DNA of 43,390 nucleotides. Source: Paraburkholderia sp. Ac-20340. GTDB taxonomy: Bacteria; Pseudomonadota; Gammaproteobacteria; Burkholderiales; Burkholderiaceae. Every line of letters starts with the position of its first letter. Within the stretch, counting starts at the first letter, position 1. The DNA lies in the NCBI RefSeq assembly GCF_017104965.1, contig NZ_JAAGPR010000053.1:1-43390 (forward strand), read 5' to 3'. Shown one piece after another: positions 11,401 to 19,080 of the stretch. Below the pieces are notes generated by a model, which was not told where the DNA came from, did not search any database, and was given only the letters and a program-made list of their open reading frames with translations. The translations under genes were made by a program, and so were the position numbers.

Positions 11401-12263
11401 ACGTCGATCTGCACTATCAGCTCGCCGATGACCAGCTCACCGCGAACAACCACATCTTCATCGACCAGTTGACCTTCGGCGATCACGTCGATAACGACAC
11501 CGCGACCAAACTGCCGGTGCGTCTCGCGATTTCGCTGCTGAAAAACCGGCGTGGCGAGATCGACGTGAATATTCCGGTTTCGGGTTCGCTCTCGAACCCG
11601 GAGTTCAGCCTCGGCGGCTTGATCTGGAAAGCGGTTTTGAATCTGGTCGCGAAGGCGGTGACGGCGCCGTTCTCGCTGCTCGCCAATGCGTTCGGCGGCG
11701 GCGGGCAGGAACTGGGTTACGTGGAGTTCGAACCGGGCCAGGCCAAACTCACCGACGCCGACGACAAGAAGCTCGACACCATCGCCAAGGCGCTCGACGA
11801 CAAGCCGTCGATCAAGATCGATCTGATCGGCCGCGTCGATCCGGCTGTGGATACGCCCGCGCTGCGCGAGCAGTACGTCGATCATCTGGTGCGCATGCAG
11901 AAGGTCAAGGACACCGTGGGCAACGGCGAAAGCGTGGATACGTCCGAGGTGAAGGTCGATCAGAAGGAATACGAAAAGTATCTGACCAAGGCGTACAAGG
12001 ACGGCGACTTCAAGAAGCCGCACAACATGATTGGCTTCACGAAGTCGATGCCAGTGGACGACATGAAGCAGGCGCTCGCCGAACACGCGCCTGTGGACGA
12101 CGCCACGCTGCGCGATCTCGCGCAACAGCGCGCGCAGGCGGTGCAGCAGTATTTCGAAGGCAAGGTCGATCCGAGTCGCGTGTTCGTGGTGGCGCCCAAA
12201 CTCGACGCGAAAGGCATCGACGACAAGGGCGCGACGACGCGCGTGGATTTCGGCCTGAAGTGA
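8469..12263 (+). CDS. Large AsmA-like DUF748 envelope protein
   Basis: This 1264-residue protein has one N-terminal membrane helix (about residues 30-50) and a very long, beta-rich, presumably periplasmic body. The beginning of the body (PVTIARIALNPYTLRLEADRV, in the style QLDRPVTIARI) is typical of DUF748, a relative of the AsmA/YhdP/TamB group of envelope-spanning proteins linked to lipid transport or outer-membrane homeostasis. An Ala/Lys-rich low-complexity linker lies near residues 355-395. The last about 180 residues start with LGYVEFEPGQAKLTDADDKK and resemble an OmpA-C-like fold, found in many DUF748 members. The start at 8469 has no clear Shine-Dalgarno. Exact function is unknown; lipid bridging is inference from family relations. 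Confidence 0.85.
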   Translation: MASLNKATLTTSLQSVRAAARAPRTRKIFTGLVIFLVVFGLLGFFAAPPLIRHIAEQQLSQQLDRPVTIARIALNPYTLRLEADRVHIGERGAQGEFFDVERLVVKPSWSSLFRMAPIVDEVRLDSPRVTIVRLDAQRFNFSDLIDKFSKPSAQPSSKPAQFSVSNIRIENGQITFDDRLLNEKHVIDRWTLGIPFIATLASKTDIFVEPLLRARIDGASTLAIDGKTKPFAASRESEVELRLTGLDVPKLLTYAPTKLPIALKSGKLSTNLKLDFVMSGEKPTLRVSGTTDLDDIDATDNANAPLFGARGLHVAAASLEPFGNVYRFDTIRLDAPTVWLARDKAGVLSVEKLVGAPAAKAETPADAKGKPVVSASAAAVASAASAVKAEVAEKAPPLDLSIRQLAVTDGTLHVHDEAASKPVDQTLSNVAATLANFSTTAKAPAPYTLALSTQDGGAAQVSGNFGMAAKHADAKIALRALPLPPMQPYLDNAMAAQIVDGKLTLDSTVTADWAKSPAAVQVGASTIGLDAIKIAARGAKTPAVALAKGTVQLTQVDLAARTAQIASVEANGLAVNAERLKNGDIDLMKLAGGHEAAPQRSAIHAAQKSVKEGPAWHYKIDSVSVNGGSVNFTDSSTQRPVKLAIAPLDLKVQQISDDMRHALPIELKATVNRKGTLALDGDVNPTPLKAQLKIDANRLDAAAFEPYFGNQLNAVIASALLNMKGQLAVEQGKALKANYRGDVALVDVRMLDKATSDPFAGWRSLALSNLKATYDDARGTDVDASRVTFAGFYGRVLLDAQGKLNLKDVVAHQSGEAQSLTRDTSAGQRGGREPVPLTPQAASAPEMASAPVPASGATTVTAAQPPSKPVRLHFGQLVLQAGRVNYTDNFIKPNYTADLVQIQGTVGAFGTESTTPAPVDVSAKLSANGPISIKGTVNPLIAKPSLDLTASAHDIELTNLTPYSTKYAGYPITKGKLNVDLHYQLADDQLTANNHIFIDQLTFGDHVDNDTATKLPVRLAISLLKNRRGEIDVNIPVSGSLSNPEFSLGGLIWKAVLNLVAKAVTAPFSLLANAFGGGGQELGYVEFEPGQAKLTDADDKKLDTIAKALDDKPSIKIDLIGRVDPAVDTPALREQYVDHLVRMQKVKDTVGNGESVDTSEVKVDQKEYEKYLTKAYKDGDFKKPHNMIGFTKSMPVDDMKQALAEHAPVDDATLRDLAQQRAQAVQQYFEGKVDPSRVFVVAPKLDAKGIDDKGATTRVDFGLK

Positions 12264-12273
12264 GGGCGTGACG

Positions 12274-12301
12274 GCGAGGCGCGTCGGTGTACGCGCCTCG
12301 C
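12274..12301. terminator. Hairpin between convergent DUF748 and amidase genes
   Basis: A perfect 11-bp stem (12274-12284 with 12291-12301, loop CGGTGT) sits in the 57-base gap between two convergent stop codons. It lacks a U-tract on either side, so it may be a weak or factor-assisted terminator. Confidence 0.5.
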
Positions 12302-12320
12302 AGGAAATCGCGCTTGAGCG

Positions 12321-13784
12321 TTATGCGGCGAGCGCAGCGGGCACGCGCCGTTTGACCCACTGCGTTGCCTGATCGTAGGCATGCGCAATCTGCAGCACGG
12401 ACAGATCGGCTTGCGGCTTCCCGATCACCTGCAGACCCATCGGCAAGCCTTGCGCATTGAAGCCGGCCGGCACGCTGACCACCGGCAAACCCGCCAGACT
12501 CGCGCCGATCACCACTTCCATCCAGCGGTGATACGTGTCCATTTCGCGGCCCGCGATCGACTTCGGCCAGGGCTGGCTGGCATCGAACGGGAACAGTTGG
12601 GCGCTCGGCAGCGCGAGATAGTCGTAGCGCTCGAACAGCGCGAGCAGCGCGTTGTACCACTGGCTGCGCGCGACCGACGCATTCCACACGTCTTCGCCCG
12701 AGAGGCTGAAGCCGCCTTCCACTTCCCACTGCGCTTCGGGCTTGAGCAAATCGCGCTTCACGGGATCGCGATACAGCGCGCCCAGCGAGCCCGCCACCGA
12801 AAAGTGACGCAGCGTGCGCCAGCAATCCCAGAGTTTTTCCATCGGATAGTCGGGCTGCGCGGCGTCGACCTGGCAGCCGATTGCGCCGAAATCCTTCAGC
12901 GCCGTTTCGCAGAGCGAGAGCACGCCGTCTTCCATCGGCAGATAGCCGTCGTAGTTGCCGAGCCAGCCGATCCGCGCGCCGCCGAAGTCGCGCGCGAGCG
13001 GTTGCGCGAACTGCGCGCCGTCCTCGGCGATGGAGAGCGGCGCGCGCGCGTCGTAGCCGGCTTGCGTCGACAGCAGCATGGCCATGTCGGGGACGCTGCG
13101 GCCCATCGGGCCTGCATAGCCGAGCTGGTTGTAGAACAGATCGGCGGCGGGCACCGAAGGCACACGCCCTTGCGACGGACGGAAGCCGAACACGTTGTTC
13201 CAGCCAGCCGGATTGCGCAGCGAGCCCATCATGTCGCTGCCGTCGGCCACGGGCAGCATGCGCAGCGCGAGCGCCACGGCCGTGCCGCCGCTGCTGCCGC
13301 CCGCGCTGCGCGTGGCGTCATAGGCGTTGAGCGTGGTCCCGAACACCGTGTTGTAGGTATGCGAGCCCAGACCGAATTCCGGCGAATTGGTCTTGCCGAT
13401 AAAGATCGCGCCCTGCGCGCGCATGCGTGCGGCCATCAGGGCGTCGGCTTTCGGCACTTCGTCGCGGAAGAGCGGCGAACCTTGCGTCGAGGCGATGCCC
13501 GCGGTGGCCGTGAGGTCCTTCGGCGCCTGCGGCATGCCGTGCAGCCAGCCCTTGTATTCGCCGCGCGCGAGTTGCGCGTCGTGTTCATCGGCTTCCTTGA
13601 GCAGCGCCGCGCGCTCGCGCAGCGACACGATCGCATTGGCCGGCGTGTTGACGCGCGCGATGTGATCGAGGAAAGCGCTCATCACTTCGCGGCACGAGAC
13701 CTTGCGCAGGCGAATCCATTGCGAAAGTTCGAGCGCGTCGGCGGCGACGATGTCCTGGGGTGTGGCGGGCGATGCCTGATTCAT
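12321..13784 (-). CDS. Amidase-signature family hydrolase
   Basis: This is a 487-residue cytoplasmic amidohydrolase of the amidase-signature family (AtzF/GatA/FAAH fold). The Ser-cisSer-Lys triad is visible: Lys89 in APKDLT, the cis-Ser in GGSSGG (164-165) and the nucleophile Ser188 in MMGSLRNPAG. The glycine/serine-rich core is intact and the length is normal. GatA is unlikely because gatB/gatC are absent, so a stand-alone amidase acting on small amides is more likely; the substrate cannot be told. The ATG at 13784 (MNQASPATPQ) is chosen because GAGAG precedes it at 8-9 bases; the open frame upstream lacks coding character. Confidence 0.9.
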   Translation of the reverse strand: MNQASPATPQDIVAADALELSQWIRLRKVSCREVMSAFLDHIARVNTPANAIVSLRERAALLKEADEHDAQLARGEYKGWLHGMPQAPKDLTATAGIASTQGSPLFRDEVPKADALMAARMRAQGAIFIGKTNSPEFGLGSHTYNTVFGTTLNAYDATRSAGGSSGGTAVALALRMLPVADGSDMMGSLRNPAGWNNVFGFRPSQGRVPSVPAADLFYNQLGYAGPMGRSVPDMAMLLSTQAGYDARAPLSIAEDGAQFAQPLARDFGGARIGWLGNYDGYLPMEDGVLSLCETALKDFGAIGCQVDAAQPDYPMEKLWDCWRTLRHFSVAGSLGALYRDPVKRDLLKPEAQWEVEGGFSLSGEDVWNASVARSQWYNALLALFERYDYLALPSAQLFPFDASQPWPKSIAGREMDTYHRWMEVVIGASLAGLPVVSVPAGFNAQGLPMGLQVIGKPQADLSVLQIAHAYDQATQWVKRRVPAALAA

Positions 13785-14090
13785 GTGCGACTCTCGTGAA
13801 CGGTGGTTAAACGATGGATTGCGGATGGAACAGGGGCAGCTTTTATTGTCGCGCGTCAAACTCGCAAGCGAAAGGAAACGGCTGGTTGCCGCGTGAATCA
13901 GCGGTTGCCGCTTTGGGCGAGATTTAGCCGATGTGGATCGGTTTCGCCCCATTGATAACGCGATGCATCGGGTTAACCCCCGCGACTTGGGCTTCGTCGT
14001 TTCAGATTTTTCCTATGCAAAAAGGGGAGTGTGTCGTTCAGGCTGTAGTTTTCAAGCCGAAAGGCAATCCGAATTCACGCCCCCGAAAAC
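13785..14090. other. Divergent region between amidase and response regulator
   Basis: These 306 bases carry the promoters of two divergent genes. A loose repeat, GGTTGCCGC, occurs twice around 13882-13910. Neither a confident -35/-10 pair nor an operator could be defined by eye. Confidence 0.35.
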
Positions 14091-14705
14091 ATGGAACAAA
14101 AAATGAAGCGCATCGTGGTTATCGACGATCATCCGATCGTCCTCAAGATGCTCGCCAACGTCCTGCATACCGAATATGAACTGGTGGGCGAATGCGGTGA
14201 TGGGGAAGAGGGCCTGCGTCTCGTCCACGCCTTGCAGCCGGATCTCGTTATTCTCGATCTCGAATTGCCGAAGCTCGATGGCCTGTCGGTCATTCGCGGC
14301 ATCCGCGCGAAGCCGTTCGATACGCGCATTCTGGTGTTGTCGGCCAAGCCCGAGCAGGTCATGGCCAATCACACGCGCATCGCGGGCGCGAACGGTTATG
14401 TGAGCAAAAGCCGCGGCGTGGAAGAACTGTGTGGCGTGGTGAAGGCGGTGCTGCTCGGCTACGACTGTTTTCCGGCAGGCAGTTGCGGCGGCGGGCGCGA
14501 CGTGGCGCTCAACGGGTTGTCGCCGCGCGAGGTCGAGGTGCTGCAATATCTCGCGCGCGGCATGAGCAACAAGGGCGTGGCGGCACGCCTCGGTCTTTCC
14601 GACAAGACCGTGAGCACCTACAAGACGCGCGTGCTCGATAAGCTCGGTGTGTCGTCGCTGGCGGCGTTGATCGAATTCGCTACGCTGAACAAACTGATCG
14701 ATTGA
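14091..14705 (+). CDS. NarL/BvgA-type response regulator
   Basis: This 204-residue two-component regulator has an N-terminal receiver domain and a C-terminal LuxR-type DNA-binding domain. The receiver shows the acidic pair (IDDHP), phospho-acceptor Asp56 (VILDLELP) and Lys106 (YVSKS). The DNA-binding part begins at LSPREVEVLQYLARGMSNKG, then LSDKTVSTYKTRVLDKL, the classical GerE helix-turn-helix. The sequence is most like BvgA/EvgA. No histidine kinase gene lies next to it, so it is an orphan in this window. ATG 14091 (MEQKMKR) or 14103 (MKRIVV) are both possible starts. Confidence 0.92.
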   Translation: MEQKMKRIVVIDDHPIVLKMLANVLHTEYELVGECGDGEEGLRLVHALQPDLVILDLELPKLDGLSVIRGIRAKPFDTRILVLSAKPEQVMANHTRIAGANGYVSKSRGVEELCGVVKAVLLGYDCFPAGSCGGGRDVALNGLSPREVEVLQYLARGMSNKGVAARLGLSDKTVSTYKTRVLDKLGVSSLAALIEFATLNKLID

Positions 14706-14724
14706 TTCATGTGTAGATGTGCTG

Positions 14725-14763
14725 CGGCCGCGTGCCTTTCATGGGTACGCGGCCGTTTTATTT
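14725..14763 (+). terminator. Intrinsic terminator of the response regulator gene
   Basis: CGGCCGCGT (14725-14733) pairs with ACGCGGCCG (14747-14755) and is followed by TTTTATTT. It starts 20 bases after the stop. Confidence 0.85.
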
Positions 14764-15182
14764 GCAGGTCGCTTCGCGTGGCATCGATGCGTAAGATGTG
14801 CAGAAAAGCACGCAAGGACCATAAAACCAACGCGCAAAAAAAAAGCCCCAACCAGTTGTGGTCGGGGCAATGAGAATACACCGTGCGCTCCGGGGAACGA
14901 AACGCCCGATTACCTTACCGTCACGGCGCAAACGAAGCAACGCGACTGCATTACCCTGCATTACCCTCTGCACGATGATTCATCCGGCAAGCCGCACGCG
15001 GATTCCAGCGTGGGGAATGCAAACACGCCCTGAACGGTTGTGCATCAAGGCTGAAATCGATTCGGATACCGAATCAGGCAAAAGAGGTTTCAATCGCGCC
15101 GATGCGCGCGTCGAGTAAGTAAAGGAAATACGATGCCGATCGGGTGTTTGCATACGCATTGCATTGCGCATGCCGACAATGC
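14764..15182. other. Non-coding stretch holding a possible minus-strand sRNA
   Basis: No convincing protein gene lies here on either strand. The stretch contains a very strong minus-strand terminator (14836-14868) with no coding gene directly upstream of it. It also holds a perfect 10-base tandem repeat, TGCATTACCC twice (14947-14966). A short minus-strand RNA ending near 14836 is possible; its 5' end cannot be placed, because no clear promoter was recognised. Confidence 0.4.
14836..14868 (-). terminator. Strong orphan intrinsic terminator on the minus strand
   Basis: On the minus strand a 10-bp stem (GCCCCGACCA with TGGTTGGGGC, one G-U pair) with a CAAC loop is followed by nine T. This is about as strong as intrinsic terminators get. 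The nearest minus-strand gene upstream ends about 380 bases away and already has its own hairpin. Confidence 0.85.
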
Positions 15183-15223
15183 GCCGAGGCCGGTCTTTCC
15201 TTGCGGAAGAGACCGGCCTCGGC
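15183..15223. terminator. Long hairpin after the small exported-protein gene
   Basis: A 14-bp perfect outer stem (15183-15196 with 15210-15223) plus a 4-bp inner stem forms a very stable hairpin 25 bases past the stop of the minus-strand gene ending at 15249. There is no U-tract, so it could be a terminator or a 3'-end protecting structure. Confidence 0.6.
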
Positions 15224-15248
15224 GGGTCACGCCTGATCGATCAATCGA

Positions 15249-15566
15249 TCAGTAGCGCGGCGGGGGCGGCGGACGATGGTCGTCGTCGCGGTAGTGCGGG
15301 GGACCCGCATCGTGCGGATGATGGTGCATCCACTCGTCGTGTTCCCAATAGCGGTGGCCGTCCCAGTAACGGTTGTCGTGCCAGCCGATCGACAGTTGCA
15401 CGCCCACCGGCATCATGTGCGCTTCGCCGTAATGCGGCGCCGAGTCGGCGCGCAGACCGTAAGGCGCAGACTGGGCGAAGGCGCTCGAGGCACCCATCAG
15501 CGCACCGCCTGCCAGCAGCGCGGCTGCGAGAGCGCGTGCGGGGGTCTTCCAGCTCTTCGTGTTCAT
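15249..15566 (-). CDS. Small exported Tyr/His/Pro-rich protein of unknown function
   Basis: The 105-residue product starts with a clear signal peptide (MNTKSWKTPARALAAALLAG, cleavage after SAFA near residue 33). The mature part is rich in Tyr, Trp, His and Pro, with DNRYWDGHRYWEHDEW and a C-terminal Pro run (PPPPPRY). Such short WDGxRY-type exported proteins are common in Burkholderiaceae and have no known role. The His-rich tail could bind metal, which is speculation. The ATG at 15566 is fixed by GAGGAGG about 8 bases upstream. It is a single gene, followed by a strong hairpin. Confidence 0.8.
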   Translation of the reverse strand: MNTKSWKTPARALAAALLAGGALMGASSAFAQSAPYGLRADSAPHYGEAHMMPVGVQLSIGWHDNRYWDGHRYWEHDEWMHHHPHDAGPPHYRDDDHRPPPPPRY

Positions 15567-15902
15567 GTTCTTTCCTCCTCTTCGAGATCGCCGTTCGCCT
15601 GGTGCAGTGCATGGTGCGCTGCGTTGCGTTCGGCCATGGATCAAAGCTTATCGGGCGGAAGTCGGTGAATACGTGAGCACTTGTAAGCTTTCATTTCGAG
15701 CCAGCCGACGCCTGAAATCGCCGATTTAACCTTTAGGCCTTGATGCGAAAAGGATTACCGGGTCTTTCTGAACCTTGCCATCGCGTTTCAAAGGGTCAGG
15801 TTGTCAAGAGGCGTTACATTCCATGCCCGGCTGGCTTTGGCTCATACGAATGGTTGTGATCGCAACATGTCAATCACGATTCATTTTCCATTCATATTCC
15901 TT
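15567..15902. other. Intergenic stretch between acyl-CoA ligase and exported protein
   Basis: These 336 bases contain the upstream region of the small exported protein (minus strand). On the minus strand a TTGACA lies around 15866, but no good -10 follows at standard distance. The part next to the ligase stop is A+T-rich with repeated ATGAA-like words. No gene or terminator is evident. Confidence 0.35.
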
Positions 15903-17573
15903 TCATTTGCTCGATTTTCCAGATTCCGGTGTTTTGCCGAGGTCGATTGCAGCCTGAGAACCCACTTGCGCACGCAACTCGTATTTCTGGATTTTGCCCG
16001 TCGCGGTACGCGGCAACTCGCCAAACTTCACCACGCGCGGCACCTTGTAATGCGCGAGCAGACCCCGGCAATGCGCGATGATCTCTTCGGCGGTCGCGCT
16101 TTCGCCGGGGCGTAGTTCGACGAAGGCGCACGGCACTTCGCCCCATTTCGCGTCGGGCATCGCCACGACGGCGGCGAGCGCCACCGCCGGATGTCGATAC
16201 AGCGTGTCCTCGACTTCGATGCTCGAAATATTCTCGCCGCCCGAAATGATGATGTCCTTGCTGCGATCCGTGATGCGCACGTAGCCGTCGGGCGTCATCA
16301 CGCCGAGATCGCCGGTATGGAACCAGCCGCCGCGGAACGCGTCATCGGTGGCGCGTTCGTTCTTCAGATAGCCCTTCATGCAGATGTTGCCGCGGAACAT
16401 GATTTCGCCGAGCGTTTCGCCGTCGTTGGGCACGGGTTCCATCGTCGACGGATTGCGCACGCTGATGCCGCTCTGCAGGTGATAGCGCACGCCCTGACGC
16501 GCGGCCAGGCGCGCCTGTTCGTCGTCGGGCAGCGTTTTCCAGCTTTCCTGCACGGCGCACACCGATGCCGGGCCATAGACCTCGGTGAGCCCGTACACGT
16601 GGGTGAGTTCGATGCCGATGGTTTTCATCTTCGCGATCACGGCCGGCGCGGGCGGAGCGCCCGCCACCATCGTGCGTACCGTATGCGTGATGCCTGCGCG
16701 ATAGTCGGCGGGCGCATCGGCGAGTGCGCCTTGCACGATCGGCGCGCCGCAGTAATGCGTGACGGCTTCGCTGCGAATCAGATCGAACACGAGCTTCGCG
16801 TCGAATTTGCGCAGGCAGACGTTCACGCCCGCGCGCGCCGCCACGGTCCACGCGAAGCACCAGCCGTTGCAGTGAAAGAGCGGGAGCGTCCACAGATAGA
16901 CCGCGTGCTTCGGCAAATCCCATTCGAGGATGTTGCTGAGCGCGTTCAGATACGCGCCGCGATGGTGATAGACCACGCCCTTCGGATCGCCGGTCGTGCC
17001 CGAAGTGTAGTTCAGCGCGATGGCGTCCCATTCGTTGGCGGGCGGCTGCCAGGCGTACTCGGGGTCGCCTTGTTCGAGGAAGGCTTCGTAGTCGGTGGCG
17101 CGCGGGAAATGCCCGGCATCGGCGGGCGCGATATCGGCGACGCTGATGATCTTCAGTTGCGGAAACTCCAGCGCTGCGCGTTGCGCGAGCGCCGCGAATT
17201 CCGTATCGACGATCAGCACTTTCGCTTCGCCATGGCGCAGCATGAAGAGCATGGTGGCCACATCGAGACGCGTATTGAGCGTGTTGAGCACCGCGCCGAG
17301 CATGGGCACGCCGAAGTGCGCCTCGACCATCGCCGGAATATTGGGAAGCAGCACCGCGACGGTGTCGCCGCGCCCGATGCCGGCGCGTTCGAGCGCGCTC
17401 GCAAGACGCCGCGTGCGCGCGTAGGTTTCGCGCCAGTTGCGGCGCACGTCGCCGTGCACCATCGCCAGGCGATCGCCATAGACTTCGGCGGCGCGCGCGA
17501 TGAAATCGACGGGCGTGAGCGGCACGTAATTGGCTTCGCGCGGCGCGAGCCCCTGTTCGAACGGGTGCGTCAT
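15903..17573 (-). CDS. AMP-forming acyl-CoA synthetase (medium-chain / AlkK-DmdB-like)
   Basis: This 556-residue member of the ANL superfamily activates a carboxylic acid with ATP to an acyl-adenylate and then to a CoA thioester. The P-loop-like motif YTSGTTGDPKG lies near residues 189-199. The second motif is YGLTEVYGP, the hinge GWFHTGDLGV, then DRSKDIIISGGENIS. The catalytic Lys is in the C-terminal TATGKIQKYELR. The overall sequence resembles AlkK/methylmercaptopropionyl-CoA ligase (DmdB)-type enzymes acting on short and medium chains, but the substrate cannot be fixed. The ATG at 17573 has AGGAG 9-10 bases upstream. It is divergent from a Crp/Fnr-type regulator, with an inverted repeat between them. 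Confidence 0.9.
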   Translation of the reverse strand: MTHPFEQGLAPREANYVPLTPVDFIARAAEVYGDRLAMVHGDVRRNWRETYARTRRLASALERAGIGRGDTVAVLLPNIPAMVEAHFGVPMLGAVLNTLNTRLDVATMLFMLRHGEAKVLIVDTEFAALAQRAALEFPQLKIISVADIAPADAGHFPRATDYEAFLEQGDPEYAWQPPANEWDAIALNYTSGTTGDPKGVVYHHRGAYLNALSNILEWDLPKHAVYLWTLPLFHCNGWCFAWTVAARAGVNVCLRKFDAKLVFDLIRSEAVTHYCGAPIVQGALADAPADYRAGITHTVRTMVAGAPPAPAVIAKMKTIGIELTHVYGLTEVYGPASVCAVQESWKTLPDDEQARLAARQGVRYHLQSGISVRNPSTMEPVPNDGETLGEIMFRGNICMKGYLKNERATDDAFRGGWFHTGDLGVMTPDGYVRITDRSKDIIISGGENISSIEVEDTLYRHPAVALAAVVAMPDAKWGEVPCAFVELRPGESATAEEIIAHCRGLLAHYKVPRVVKFGELPRTATGKIQKYELRAQVGSQAAIDLGKTPESGKSSK

Positions 17574-17655
17574 GGTGCTCTGTCTCCTGTCTGGCCTTCT
17601 GGCGGACGATTTGTCGGTATGATTCCCGCTACCGTAGCAGGGCCGCGCGCCCGAG

Positions 17656-17675
17656 TCTGTCGTTCGCGCGACAGA
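17656..17675. promoter_or_regulatory. Inverted repeat between divergent ligase and Crp/Fnr-type genes
   Basis: TCTGTCG (17656-17662) and CGACAGA (17669-17675) form a 7-6-7 dyad, the geometry of Crp/Fnr-family sites, although the half-site is not the classical TGTGA or TTGAT. It could be the operator of the adjacent regulator; this rests only on position and symmetry. Confidence 0.4.
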
Positions 17676-17726
17676 GCCAGATATGGCGCGTAAAAGCGGA
17701 TTTTTCACTTCGAGATCAGCGCCGCG

Positions 17727-18455
17727 ATGCACACCGACGAGCCACCCATTATGCCCCCGGAAAACGACGCCGCCGCGCGTCTGGCGGCGCTGTTCGAGCG
17801 CTGCGCGTGGTTCCGTGCGCTCGCGCCTGGGCATCGCGCCTGGGTGCTCGAAAGCGCGCATGCGCAGCACTACGCGGCGGGTGCGATCGTGGCAGCGCGC
17901 GAAGCGCCATCGGCGTACTGGCTGGGCGTGAGCAGCGGACTCGTCAAACTGGCGATCTTCAATGCTTCGGGGCGCGGCTGCACGTTTTCGGGCGTGCCGC
18001 ACGGCGGCTGGTTCGGCGAAGGCAGCGTGATCAAGCGCGAGCCGCGCAAATACGACGTGATCGCGCTGCAGCCGTCGCTGGTGATGGCCGTGCCCGCCGA
18101 TACGTTTCATCGGCTTATGGACAACAGCCTGCCGTTCAACCGCTTCGTGATCCATCAGCTGAACAATCGCATGGGCGAGTTTATCGGGCTGATCCAGAAC
18201 AGCCGTCTGCTCGATGTCGATGCCCGCGTGGCGCAGGCGCTCGCGCAGATGTTCAATCCCGACCTCTATCCCGAGACCGGCCACGCGCTGGAGATTTCGC
18301 AGGAAGAGATCGGCATGCTGGCGGGCGCATCGCGTCAGCGCGTCAATCAGGCCTTGCAGACGCTCGAACGCGAAGGGCTGGTCACGCTGTCGTACAACCG
18401 CGTGGATGTCGCCGATCTCGACGCGCTGCGGGCTTTCGGGCGCGATCAGATTTAA
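17727..18455 (+). CDS. Crp/Fnr family transcriptional regulator
   Basis: The 242-residue protein has an N-terminal cyclic-nucleotide-binding-like beta-roll (residues about 20-140) and a C-terminal winged HTH. The recognition region LEISQEEIGMLAGASRQRV, then NQALQTLEREGLV, spans about residues 183-215. There is no FNR-type N-terminal cysteine cluster, so it is not a direct oxygen sensor of the FNR kind. The strict cAMP-binding signature of CRP is not obvious either. It is divergent from an acyl-CoA ligase, which makes that gene a candidate target. ATG 17727 or ATG 17751 (MPPEND) could be the start. Confidence 0.9.
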   Translation: MHTDEPPIMPPENDAAARLAALFERCAWFRALAPGHRAWVLESAHAQHYAAGAIVAAREAPSAYWLGVSSGLVKLAIFNASGRGCTFSGVPHGGWFGEGSVIKREPRKYDVIALQPSLVMAVPADTFHRLMDNSLPFNRFVIHQLNNRMGEFIGLIQNSRLLDVDARVAQALAQMFNPDLYPETGHALEISQEEIGMLAGASRQRVNQALQTLEREGLVTLSYNRVDVADLDALRAFGRDQI

Positions 18456-18631
18456 GCTGCATCGCCGCGTTCTGGCAGAAGTCCTCACCAATCTTCCTGA
18501 GACTGGAACAGTCCTCCCCTCGCGGCCCGGTTTTTGGGTGCGCAGGCGCTGCGTAGACTTGTCGCATCGACTCGCCGGACGCACGGCAGATCGCCCGCGC
18601 AGCGAGTCCGTTCAGACCACAGGAGAGTACG

Positions 18632-19027
18632 GTGAAGAACGCAATGCTACGCACGGCGCTGGTTTCGATGATGGCAGTGATTCCGGCGATGTCGTTCGCC
18701 CAATCAGTCCAGTCCGTCCAGAATGGCCCGCTGACACGCGCCCAGGTGATCCAGGAACTGGTCGATCTGGAATCGGTTGGCTACAGCCCGGCGTCGGGCA
18801 ACGACGTGAACTATCCCGACGATGTGCAGGCTGCGATGCTTCGCCTGCAGGCGAAGCGCGCCGCCGAAGCGCGGGTCGCGCAACAACAGCAGCAGCCGCA
18901 GCAGGACCTGAATCAGTCGGGTTATGGCGCGCAGCCGGCGCAGACGAGCGAAGCGGGTGGCCCGGGCGGCCCGGGCGCGGCAGCCGCGGTGCGTCGTGCC
19001 GAGCCGGTGGTTTATCAGCATCACTAA
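18632..19027 (+). CDS. Small exported DUF4148 protein
   Basis: This 131-residue protein has a signal peptide (residues 1-24, ending SFAQS). The DUF4148 core follows (LTRAQVIQELVDLESVGYSP, then NYPDDVQAAMLRL), and the tail is Gln/Gly/Ala-rich. The family is highly expanded in Burkholderia and relatives and its function is unknown. The start is GTG at 18632, chosen because AGGAG lies 6 bases before it; no ATG fits the signal peptide better than one two codons inside. It is a single gene ending at a strong terminator shared with the convergent penicillin-binding protein gene. Confidence 0.85.
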   Translation: MKNAMLRTALVSMMAVIPAMSFAQSVQSVQNGPLTRAQVIQELVDLESVGYSPASGNDVNYPDDVQAAMLRLQAKRAAEARVAQQQQQPQQDLNQSGYGAQPAQTSEAGGPGGPGAAAAVRRAEPVVYQHH

Positions 19028-19051
19028 ACAGTGTTGCGGGTTCGGATGAAG

Positions 19052-19080
19052 AAGCGCGGCCCTTCAGCCGCGCTTTTTTA
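19052..19080 (+). terminator. Intrinsic terminator of the DUF4148 gene
   Basis: AAGCGCGGC (19052-19060) pairs with GCCGCGCTT (19067-19075) around the loop CCTTCA, followed by a T-run to 19079. It overlaps the last codons of the convergent gene. Confidence 0.85.

Noticed and set aside
8502..12125. Very long open frame (over 1200 codons) antisense to the DUF748 gene
   Set aside because: It is the mirror of a high-GC gene: Arg/His/Leu-rich composition, no family motifs, no ribosome site. The sense strand has clear DUF748 features.
14836..14935. tRNA near the strong minus-strand terminator
   Set aside because: The sequence upstream of the terminator has no cloverleaf, no T-loop consensus and no CCA end in the right place.
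15133..15255. 40-codon plus-strand frame with AAGGAAAT upstream
   Set aside because: It runs straight through the long hairpin 15183-15223 and its composition is not protein-like; the ribosome-site match is probably chance.
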